Made by a program: the position numbers and the translations under genes
Shown: piece by piece, positions 6,465 through 11,557 of the stretch
How positions within the stretch are numbered: position 1 is the first letter of the stretch
Layout: each line of letters starts with the position of its first letter
The notes under the pieces: model-generated
Seen by the model: the letters and a program-made list of their open reading frames with translations, nothing else
Told to the model about the DNA's origin: nothing
The model's database searches: none
DNA from: CAIPSZ01 sp038065015
GTDB lineage: Bacteria > Patescibacteriota > Patescibacteriia > PEXW01
NCBI GenBank assembly: GCA_038065015.1
Contig: JBBTRU010000020.1
Location: 1-11,617 of the forward strand
Direction: 5' to 3'
Length of the DNA stretch: 11,617 bases

Positions 6465-6495
6465 ATACAAAAGCGCCCCGCACGTGCGGGGCGCT
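6465..6495 (-). terminator. Intrinsic terminator of the three-gene membrane operon
   Basis: A perfect 24-bp palindrome (6472-6495), arms AGCGCCCCGCAC/GTGCGGGGCGCT, followed on the minus strand by TTTTGTATTG and a later T6. It lies 22 bp past the stop at 6518. The rest of 6349-6517 holds the speH leader and AT-rich sequence. Confidence 0.8.
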
Positions 6496-6517
6496 AGGTT
6501 GCATATGTATGAATTCC

Positions 6518-7144
6518 TTACACCTTCGCGGGCATCACCGGTGCTGCCGTCACCATGGTCTGCGGCAAGCTGCGGTACACGTGCAGGAAGGCCAACCAAA
6601 TAATCGGCACAGCCACAAACACGCCAATGCCCAAGCAGATGAAACCGGCGATAATGGCCCCTAGGCAGGCAAGGGTAAACAGGAAGAGCTGCCCTTTGAT
6701 GCCCTGCGTCATTTCTTTGCTAATGCGCATGGCTTCGCCAATTTCCACGTTCTTGTCCACAATGACCAGGATGGTGAACATGTACTTAAGCCCCCAAATA
6801 AAGCCCGGCACAATGAGCAGGATAAGCCCGCCAATGACGATGAGGGCGATGAGTAACTCGCCCAGCAGGATGCGCCAGAAGTGCGTGAACTGGGTGAAGA
6901 GCACGGTGAACTCCTGCTTCTTCCCATCCTTGTAGTCCAGCAGCAAGCGGTACAAGCCGCCGGTGAGCCAGGCACTAATGAAAATGCCCAGGATGCCCAA
7001 GCTGCTATTCCCTGTCCGGCCATTGGGCAAGTTCGTGATGACCAAATACAGCACCGAAATGCCAATGAAGTACCAAAAGTCTTTCTTCAGCGTGTCCCAG
7101 CCGAAGCGGAACGCTGCACCGATATCCACCATTTTCGTTTCCAT
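6518..7144 (-). CDS. DUF975-like multi-pass membrane protein
   Basis: The 208-aa hydrophobic protein has about five to six membrane segments. The block LLIVPGFIWGLKYMF (about residues 108-122), followed by VDKNVEIGEAMRISKEMTQG, is the hallmark arrangement of the DUF975/YciC-like families: PG-containing helix end, then an amphipathic 'A.R.SK....G' helix. Function in these families is not known. Its ATG lies 18 nt after the stop of the 61-aa membrane protein gene, suggesting one transcript starting upstream of 7847. There is no good Shine-Dalgarno for Met1; Met5 is preceded by GGAAACGA and is an alternative start. Confidence 0.8.
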   Translation of the reverse strand: METKMVDIGAAFRFGWDTLKKDFWYFIGISVLYLVITNLPNGRTGNSSLGILGIFISAWLTGGLYRLLLDYKDGKKQEFTVLFTQFTHFWRILLGELLIALIVIGGLILLIVPGFIWGLKYMFTILVIVDKNVEIGEAMRISKEMTQGIKGQLFLFTLACLGAIIAGFICLGIGVFVAVPIIWLAFLHVYRSLPQTMVTAAPVMPAKV

Positions 7145-7162
7145 AGGTATGCGAAGTTAAAA

Positions 7163-7348
7163 TTAGCGAGTGTAAAAAAATTGCAGAGCTTCGTACACAA
7201 AGAACACGGGCCAGACAATTGCCTGGAGCACGCCCAGCACGCCGTCCCAAAATCCTGTAGCGGTGGAGATGAAGTAGATAGCCGCGCCGACGAAGCCTAG
7301 GCCGTACACGGCTTCGCTAGTGCGTTTGCTAATGTGAAGGTCGAACAT
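7163..7348 (-). CDS. Small (61-aa) two-helix membrane protein
   Basis: MFDLHISKRTSEAVYG precedes a hydrophobic segment GLGFVGAAIYFISTATGFWD and a second one, LQAIVWPVFFVYEALQFF. The pattern of a small inner-membrane protein with G.(I/V)YYIS..T.FW...L...K/QA.VWP is one I associate with short conserved proteins in Patescibacteria and related genomes, without a known function. It starts 7 nt after the upstream gene's stop and lacks a Shine-Dalgarno, consistent with translational coupling. Confidence 0.7.
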   Translation of the reverse strand: MFDLHISKRTSEAVYGLGFVGAAIYFISTATGFWDGVLGVLQAIVWPVFFVYEALQFFYTR

Positions 7349-7355
7349 AGGGCGG

Positions 7356-7847
7356 TTACGTTATTTTGCCAAAGATGACGACATAGTTCTTCCCGTACTT
7401 TTTGGCACACTTCGGACACGTGGTGTACCACAGATAGTACGTCTGTATTGTAGCGTACCCGTGCTGCATTGCATATGCAGCAAAATCTTTCATCCACTTC
7501 CCCGTATCTTGGAACTTGCCCTCGTACACTTTGCTCACAAACTTCCCGTTCAAGGTAACGTTCTGCGCATCAGGCACTTCCCTATCCACAGCAAGGTACA
7601 AATCCATGTTCCACTTGGAAGTATGATCCGAGAGTGCCATGTATTCCTGGTGCGTTGCTCCCGCTTTCTCCACCTTGGCTTGCAGCTTCTTCATGGCTGA
7701 GCCAAAGGTGAGCGGGATGTTGAACGCGCATGCAACCTTGCCTTTGATGAACTTCTTGCCCTGCCACGTGAACGTCTTCCCATCCCATGGCACGGGATCG
7801 AACTTCGGGCAGCAATCTACTTTCGGGTCGTAGGGTTGCATAGGCAT
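7356..7847 (-). CDS. Cysteine-motif protein (CCPKFDP ... TTCPKCAKKYG), function unknown
   Basis: The 163-aa soluble protein has an N-terminal YDPKVDCCPKFDPVPW (residues 5-20) and a C-terminal TTCPKCAKKYGKNYVV (about 142-157), whose CPKC resembles a zinc or redox CxxC. The body (ACAFNIPLTFG, DLYLAVDREVPDAQNVTLNGKFVSKVYEG) resembles proteins of similar length I have seen in bacteria, sometimes loosely labelled 'hydrolase', and may have a GyrI/AraC-effector-like fold; that is a guess. Two ATGs (MPM) are possible starts two codons apart. It heads a probable operon with the two membrane proteins downstream. Confidence 0.75.
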   Translation of the reverse strand: MPMQPYDPKVDCCPKFDPVPWDGKTFTWQGKKFIKGKVACAFNIPLTFGSAMKKLQAKVEKAGATHQEYMALSDHTSKWNMDLYLAVDREVPDAQNVTLNGKFVSKVYEGKFQDTGKWMKDFAAYAMQHGYATIQTYYLWYTTCPKCAKKYGKNYVVIFGKIT

Positions 7848-7869
7848 ATATGTTAATAACTCTTCACCT

Positions 7870-7875
7870 AGTATA
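7870..7875 (-). promoter_or_regulatory. -10 element for the CPKC-protein operon
   Basis: TATACT on the minus strand, about 22 bp before the start codon. The matching -35 position falls in the T-run of the preceding terminator (7887-7922) and has no good hexamer. Confidence 0.4.
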
Positions 7876-7886
7876 GAAGTTTGTGG

Positions 7887-7922
7887 AAAAATAAAAAAGC
7901 ACTCACAGGTATTGCGAGTGCT
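7887..7922 (-). terminator. Intrinsic terminator of the 86-aa gene
   Basis: Stem AGCACTC (7898-7904) and GAGTGCT (7916-7922), 11-nt loop, followed on the minus strand by TTTTTTATTTTT. It lies 18 bp past the stop. Confidence 0.85.
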
Positions 7923-7939
7923 CTAGGCTAGCAAGGCAT

Positions 7940-8200
7940 TCATACTCTCTCCAGGAATACGGATGGGTGGCGCGTCCCCAGCACCCAGCAGAACCAGCCG
8001 GTTTTTCGTTTCCATATTAGCTGGATGTTGCCGTAGCGATCTTGCGGGCCGGACATGCAGGAGATTTGCACTTTGCTGCGGTAGTTCCCGACGCGGTTGA
8101 CGACGAAGGTATCAATGCACCCCGGGCCTAGCGTTGGAATGTGCAGCCGCACGCGATCGCCGTACACTGGCAGTTTCGGTCGTAAGGACGTTGTTTGCAT
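7940..8200 (-). CDS. 86-aa protein of unknown function
   Basis: Small, basic, beta-rich-looking protein. GDRVRLHIPTLGPGCIDTFVV (residues 15-35) and the alternating hydrophobic pattern after it suggest a small beta-barrel, but I recognise no family. The start is well supported by AAGGAGG 7 nt upstream of the ATG. It has its own promoter (8234-8262) and terminator (7887-7922), with codon use like its neighbours. Trp and Gly are frequent in the C-terminal third. Confidence 0.7.
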   Translation of the reverse strand: MQTTSLRPKLPVYGDRVRLHIPTLGPGCIDTFVVNRVGNYRSKVQISCMSGPQDRYGNIQLIWKRKTGWFCWVLGTRHPSVFLERV

Positions 8201-8233
8201 CGTCCCCTCCTTTTTTTCTAGGGTTGTGTACCG

Positions 8234-8262
8234 AGCCTACCACGCCTGTAGGAAAAGAAAAG
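8234..8262 (-). promoter_or_regulatory. Promoter of the 86-aa gene, extended -10 type
   Basis: TGGTAGGCT (8234-8242) contains the -10 TAGGCT. The -35 position 17 bp upstream is CTTTTC (8257-8262), which is part of the T-tract of the terminator at 8253-8290. The leader is about 27 nt with a strong AGGAGG. Confidence 0.45.
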
Positions 8263-8290
8263 CCCGTCGCACTGGTGAGGTGTGGCGGGC
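8253..8290 (-). terminator. Intrinsic terminator of the first nuclease-like gene
   Basis: An 11-bp stem (8262-8272 with 8280-8290, two wobble pairs), 7-nt loop, followed on the minus strand by TTTTCTTTTCC. It starts 11 bp past the stop at 8301. Confidence 0.85.
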
Positions 8291-8300
8291 GGAGAAGGGG

Positions 8301-8873
8301 CTAGGCACATTGAGTACCATGAGCGTACTGGGCAATCGTTTGGTACAACGGCAGGTCTGCGGGTGACGGGTAGGGAACGAGGGGGATGCTCCACTGCTTG
8401 AGGTAGCGGGTAACCTCGCCATGGGTGAGCAAGCGGATGTGCACGTTGTGCTCCATGGCAAGCTGCTGGCAAATGCGCCGCATGCGGGCATCCACTCGGC
8501 TGGCCTTCAGCTCTAAGCCATGAATAGGCCACTGATGCTTATGCGGGCGCTGGTCGTCTTCGAGTAGGTAGAGCCCCCCAAAGAGCACATCTGGGCTAAA
8601 CACGTTTACCGTTTCTGCACTATCTGCAAAGTACAGTGGCTGACGAAAGTTGAACCGGACGTGGTGCCGAAAGTTGATGTTCTGGCGGGTGAGCAAATCT
8701 GCAATAGCCACCTCATCTTCCGATTCAAAACGCAGACCGTTGTAGTCAAACTGCGGTGCACCCGGCTCACGGCACTTTACGTTTAGCATTGTCTCGTTCA
8801 CTTCCACGCAATTGCCGAAGAAGCGAATGGACGTCCGACGCGGATCGTGAGTTCCCGCGTAGGGGTTGGGCAT
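8301..8873 (-). CDS. PD-(D/E)XK nuclease-like protein, paralogue A
   Basis: The 190-aa protein has the ordered signature of a restriction-endonuclease-like fold: FESEDEVAIADLL with E54 in a helix (49-61), a beta segment ending in SPDVLF with P94-D95, and GLELKAS with E121-x-K123 on the next strand, followed by a helix (RMRRICQQLA) and the strand VHIRLLT. These would form the E...D...ExK metal site. It aligns with the 9000-9392 product over YNGLRFESEDE/LNGIAYKTEEE, PD and ELK/EVK. A 14-residue insertion lies between E54 and D95 relative to the paralogue. The start is fixed by AAGGAGG 5 nt before the ATG. The target is unknown; no methyltransferase or partner is adjacent. Fold assignment is from motifs only. 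Confidence 0.65.
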   Translation of the reverse strand: MPNPYAGTHDPRRTSIRFFGNCVEVNETMLNVKCREPGAPQFDYNGLRFESEDEVAIADLLTRQNINFRHHVRFNFRQPLYFADSAETVNVFSPDVLFGGLYLLEDDQRPHKHQWPIHGLELKASRVDARMRRICQQLAMEHNVHIRLLTHGEVTRYLKQWSIPLVPYPSPADLPLYQTIAQYAHGTQCA

Positions 8874-8929
8874 AAAAACCTCCTTGTGTTTTGCGTTGCA
8901 GAATTATCAAAGTCCTATATGTTGAGCGC

Positions 8930-8958
8930 ATCCTACCACAGACTTCGAAAAAGAAAAG
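8930..8958 (-). promoter_or_regulatory. Promoter of paralogue A, extended -10 type
   Basis: TGGTAGGAT (8930-8938) with CTTTTC 17 bp upstream (8953-8958), again inside the previous terminator's T-tract. The leader of about 50 nt ends in AAGGAGG. Confidence 0.45.
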
Positions 8959-8982
8959 CCCGCCAGGTTGTTGGTGGCGGGC
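8948..8982 (-). terminator. Intrinsic terminator of the second nuclease-like gene
   Basis: Stem GCCCGCCA (8958-8965) and TGGCGGGC (8975-8982), 9-nt loop, followed on the minus strand by TTTTCTTTTT. It starts 18 bp past the stop at 9000. Confidence 0.88.
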
Positions 8983-8999
8983 AAAAGGACTTAGAGAGT

Positions 9000-9392
9000 T
9001 TAGTTGATCAGCTGTAGGGGCAGGCGTCCTCGCTTGTAGTACCGTGCAATATCCGAACGGGACAAGACGAGTATGGGAATTTTATAGGCTTTCCATAAAC
9101 CTACGGAGCGTTCGATCCACTTAGGTCGCAAGGGACTTTGGCCTTTAACCTCAAATCCCCAAACACGAGATCCTTTATAAGGTGTGCCGTTCCATAGGTG
9201 TTTAAAACGCAACACGACATCAGGTCTCCAACCAGGAAAATTAATTAGTTCATAGTAGAAGATAATTTCTTGGTTGGTTAATAGCTCGGCTAACCAAAAT
9301 TCTTCTTCGGTCTTGTACGCTATCCCATTTAGAGTGTACGGGTTCCGCAATTTTTGCACACCAACGTTCTGCGGAAATGTAGCACCGTTCAT
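9000..9392 (-). CDS. PD-(D/E)XK nuclease-like protein, paralogue B (5' end uncertain)
   Basis: From the ATG at 9392 the product is 130 aa. It carries YKTEEEFWLAELL (E31), WRPDVVLRF (P57-D58) and WGFEVKGQ (E81-x-K83), then the helix and strand YKIPILVLSRSDIARYYK, parallel to paralogue A. The ATG has no good ribosome-binding site. The frame continues upstream without a stop to about 9490, and a strong AGGAGG (9468-9473) sits 6 nt before the in-frame codon TTC at 9461. Residues encoded between (THPEELVERSRSEV, IFNGDQVF) resemble the N-terminus of paralogue A. The true N-terminus is therefore probably about 23 residues longer, with a lost or misread start codon. Single-domain nuclease-like; substrate unknown. 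Confidence 0.62.
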   Translation of the reverse strand: MNGATFPQNVGVQKLRNPYTLNGIAYKTEEEFWLAELLTNQEIIFYYELINFPGWRPDVVLRFKHLWNGTPYKGSRVWGFEVKGQSPLRPKWIERSVGLWKAYKIPILVLSRSDIARYYKRGRLPLQLIN

Positions 9393-9474
9393 GAATACCT
9401 GATCTCCATTGAAAATGACTTCAGACCGACTGCGTTCGACTAATTCTTCTGGATGTGTGAAGGCGGACCTCCTT
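9393..9474 (-). other. Upstream in-frame extension and ribosome-binding site without a start codon
   Basis: AAGGAGG (9468-9474) is followed after 6 nt by TTC (9459-9461), then 22 more sense codons in frame with the ATG at 9392. No ATG, GTG or TTG occurs in this frame between the upstream TAA (about 9490) and 9392; the only near-start codon is ATT at about 9416. Confidence 0.5.
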
Positions 9475-9519
9475 CTTGGGTTTGTAGTTTACTTGAATTG
9501 TCAGTGAACTTTTTCTTTC

Positions 9520-9543
9520 AAAAAATCCCGCGGGAGCGCGGGA
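9520..9543 (-). terminator. Intrinsic terminator, possibly an attenuator ahead of paralogue B
   Basis: Perfect 7-bp stem TCCCGCG/CGCGGGA (9526-9532 with 9537-9543) with a CTCC loop on the minus strand, immediately followed by six T. It lies 10 bp after a 13-codon ORF and 46 bp before the AGGAGG of the nuclease-like gene. It could also end the transcript of the 348-aa gene, though that stop is about 170 bp away. Confidence 0.75.
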
Positions 9544-9553
9544 AAGAGACCTC

Positions 9554-9595
9554 CTAAGTTTTTCGCAATTTGTGCCGTAACTTCTGGGCTGCCAT
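9554..9595 (-). CDS. Possible leaderless 13-residue basic peptide
   Basis: ATG at 9595 begins exactly 6 nt after a -10 (TAGAAT), where a leaderless transcript would start, and reads MAAQKLRHKLRKT before TAG. The stop overlaps TTAGGAGG, and a terminator follows at once. It may be a leader peptide for attenuation of paralogue B, a small RNA with an incidental ORF, or nothing. Support rests on the promoter-ORF-terminator arrangement, not homology. Confidence 0.3.
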   Translation of the reverse strand: MAAQKLRHKLRKT

Positions 9596-9601
9596 GGCTC
9601 T

Positions 9602-9630
9602 ATTCTACCACTGCTGCTGGGTCTTACCAA
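9602..9630 (-). promoter_or_regulatory. Promoter of the small leader unit
   Basis: TTGGTA (9625-9630), a 17-bp spacer and TAGAAT (9602-9607), with the extended form TGGTAGAAT. It is the closest promoter upstream of paralogue B. Confidence 0.55.
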
Positions 9631-9631
9631 T

Positions 9632-9745
9632 CTAGAGTACGAGCTTTTCTATGGAAACCGTACCATCCTGCAGCGAGGCGATGTAGGCAGGCCAGCCTGG
9701 CTGTGGAAAACCAAACTTAGGCCAGCGGCGTGAAGAAACGGGTGT
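9632..9745 (-). pseudogene. Possible out-of-frame coding remnant after the 348-aa gene
   Basis: In another frame, overlapping the last 29 bp of the 348-aa gene, an open stretch without a start codon ends WPAYIASLQDGTVSIEKLVL then TAG at 9632-9634. It reads more like protein than noise. It may be a frameshifted C-terminus of the gene upstream or the end of a lost gene; chance cannot be excluded. Confidence 0.25.
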
Positions 9746-10763
9746 TCAGGTTTACTACGCCCGCCAGTACGTGCAGGTGCGGCATGAGGTCGGGTACCTC
9801 GACGCGGATAGTTTCCTGGGCAAAGTCCGAAAGGGATTTAGCCTTTTCCATAGCGAGGTACTTCTCGGGCCCGGCCTCATCACGATAGGCACCAGAGGTG
9901 AGCAGGGCCACGCCTTCGTTTTTGGGTATGCGCCCGGCCGTAAGGTTATCCAGCAGGATCTTTGCCGCGGTTGCCAGGGGCTGGCCGAGGTTGTAGCTGT
10001 AGGGACCAATGATGAGTGCCTTGTTGGGCAGGTGCAGCCAATCGAAACCGCGACCAATGGCAAGGATTTGCTCTTTATGCTCGGCCTCGGCAACCGGGCG
10101 CTTACTCTCGCGGATTTGCGCAATGTGTTCCAGGTTGCCGCGCAGCAAGGGTAGCAAGTCGTTGAGCATTCCCCACCGCATATCCGGGTATAATTGCTGC
10201 AAGCGCACGCGCACATGTTCATCGTCCAGCACTTGCTCTTTGCCTACATCCCACACTTGGCCTTTGACCCCGTGGAGCACGAGTGCGTCACTATCGGTTT
10301 CGATGCCAACCAAAATGGGATACACCACGGCGTGGGCGGTACCGAAAACGGTTTCAACTTGATTGCGCAGCTTCTCCGTGTACGCCCGGGCCGCATTGGT
10401 ATCGTAGTTGAAACCCTTGCACCCGCGATGCTTCTCTCCCGCTGACCAGTGGTAGGTAACCAAAATGACGCAGTTGCGCCCGCGGCTGATGGCGTAGTGC
10501 ACCCAGTCGTTAATGAGCTCACCGAAGAACGGCCAGCCTAAATCGAACTGCCCACCAATGTTGCGGAACGGCTGGATAATGCCGACCGGCGTGTGCGTAA
10601 TGAACGGCAAGTTCAAGCGGCCATCCATGCACTTCAGCGCGGCAATTTCGGTTGGGTGAATCTCACGGTACTGGCGCCGCGCCAGCGTCACATCCGAGCT
10701 GGAGAAAATGGCACTCTGTTCTTTGTTGCGCTGGATGAGAAAGTCGATGATTGCAGACGACAT
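9717..10763 (-). CDS. Beta-carbonic-anhydrase-like protein with long C-terminal extension
   Basis: The 348-aa protein has CMDGR at 45-49 (C45, D47, R49), matching the C-x-D-x-R zinc/dyad motif of beta-carbonic anhydrases. It is followed by PFRNIGG (65-71), which corresponds to the RNAGN-like loop. The next strand reads VILVTYHWSAG (99-109): H105 is the expected zinc histidine, but the cysteine three residues later is Ala108. A cysteine 10 residues after H105 (HRGC, C115) may serve instead, recalling the wide His-Cys spacing of carboxysomal CsoSCA. VGIETDSDALVLHG (152-165) is another distinctive block. Residues 170-348 are of unknown fold. No Shine-Dalgarno precedes the start; the promoter is at 10792. 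Catalysis is unproven, and the family is inferred from motif order. Confidence 0.55.
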   Translation of the reverse strand: MSSAIIDFLIQRNKEQSAIFSSSDVTLARRQYREIHPTEIAALKCMDGRLNLPFITHTPVGIIQPFRNIGGQFDLGWPFFGELINDWVHYAISRGRNCVILVTYHWSAGEKHRGCKGFNYDTNAARAYTEKLRNQVETVFGTAHAVVYPILVGIETDSDALVLHGVKGQVWDVGKEQVLDDEHVRVRLQQLYPDMRWGMLNDLLPLLRGNLEHIAQIRESKRPVAEAEHKEQILAIGRGFDWLHLPNKALIIGPYSYNLGQPLATAAKILLDNLTAGRIPKNEGVALLTSGAYRDEAGPEKYLAMEKAKSLSDFAQETIRVEVPDLMPHLHVLAGVVNLNTRFFTPLA

Positions 10764-10791
10764 ATTATATAAAATTATGCAAAGCGCCTGT

Positions 10792-10821
10792 AGTCTATAT
10801 GTTATTTACGGATTATGTCAA
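10792..10821 (-). promoter_or_regulatory. Promoter of the 348-aa gene
   Basis: TTGACA (10816-10821), exact consensus, 18-bp spacer, TAGACT (10792-10797). The leader of about 22 nt is AT-rich (TTTTATATAAT before the ATG) and lacks a Shine-Dalgarno. Confidence 0.6.
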
Positions 10822-10840
10822 CATTGAAAACTATAGGAAT

Positions 10841-10868
10841 AAAAAAGGACCGGCAATTGCTGGTCCTT
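10841..10868 (-). terminator. Intrinsic terminator of the second carbonic-anhydrase-like gene
   Basis: A 10-bp stem (10845-10854 with 10859-10868, one wobble pair), AATT loop, followed on the minus strand by TTTTTTATT. It lies 24 bp past the stop. Confidence 0.88.
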
Positions 10869-10891
10869 TACAAAATGAGGCTTTATGTTGG

Positions 10892-11476
10892 TTAGCCAGC
10901 CAGAATTTTCCGGGCGGCATTTTTTATGACGTAGGTGCGTCGACGTTTTTTTTCAAGGTTCCTTTCAAAAGGAGTCCAATCAACATGAAAAAGCGGCAAG
11001 ACTACTTCGCTACTAACACCGAGAATTGCAGTCAAGTGATCATCGGCTGTTAAAGTGTCCAGAAGTACCCGTGCAAGTGGATAATTATCTTCATCCGCTT
11101 GCCCACACGGCCAGTGAGAAAGAACAATAATCGTCTTTCCCTTCCCAAGTTTCCAGGCGCCGGTCACGCTATTGATCAGTGCACGGCCTTCAAGGGCATA
11201 ATGCGGATTCGTCGGACACATAAGCATTCCTCCACCATTCAAGCCCGGATCGTGTACTTGCTTTTGATCATTGTACTTGCAGAGATGGCCAAATACATCG
11301 TGCTTTTGGAAACCATCTGGACAAACAACAGCAATTATCCCTTCTGTTCCTAATTCTTTCAAACGGTCATCTTTAATTTCCGCAAGTCCTTTCTCTTCCT
11401 TGAGCTTCGAGAGTAAAGAGAGGTCATTTTCGAGTTGCACAAACTTGGCGTTCGAACACGTTGTCTTATCAAGCAT
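10892..11476 (-). CDS. Divergent beta-carbonic-anhydrase-like protein
   Basis: Start placed at 11476, because AAGGAGG ends 6-7 nt upstream of this ATG; the longer frame to 11563 crosses the promoter. The 194-aa product has VVCPDGF (50-56), which keeps C52 and D54 of the C-x-D-x-R motif but has Phe56 in place of Arg. It then has a Gly-rich NGGGMLMCP (80-88) and VLSHWPCGQA (118-127), where H121-x-x-C124-G matches the HxxCG zinc motif. The zinc ligands (C52, H121, C124) thus look complete while the Asp-Arg dyad is broken. HWPCG aligns with the HWSAG of the neighbouring 348-aa protein, suggesting a common origin. The C-terminus is basic (EKKRRRTYVIKNAARK), possibly for nucleic acid or membrane contact. 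It could be a carbonic anhydrase relative with another function. Confidence 0.55.
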   Translation of the reverse strand: MLDKTTCSNAKFVQLENDLSLLSKLKEEKGLAEIKDDRLKELGTEGIIAVVCPDGFQKHDVFGHLCKYNDQKQVHDPGLNGGGMLMCPTNPHYALEGRALINSVTGAWKLGKGKTIIVLSHWPCGQADEDNYPLARVLLDTLTADDHLTAILGVSSEVVLPLFHVDWTPFERNLEKKRRRTYVIKNAARKILAG

Positions 11477-11528
11477 GCATATCCTCCTTGTTGTTTTTGA
11501 ATGTACAAATCCATTACGAGAAGCGCTT

Positions 11529-11557
11529 AGGTTAGCCGAGAATCGGACATTTGTCAA
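11529..11557 (-). promoter_or_regulatory. Promoter of the 194-aa carbonic-anhydrase-like gene
   Basis: TTGACA (11552-11557), a 17-bp spacer and TAACCT (11529-11534). The leader of about 46 nt ends with AAGGAGG (about 11483-11489). No gene is visible in the last 60 bp of the window. Confidence 0.55.

Noticed and set aside
8301..9392. Restriction-modification system
   Set aside because: Only nuclease-like motifs are present; there is no methyltransferase motif or specificity subunit in the window.
9421..9630. 69-codon minus-strand frame upstream of the second nuclease-like gene
   Set aside because: It reads through the terminator and across the in-frame extension of the nuclease-like gene, is rich in Arg/Ser, and has no ribosome-binding site.
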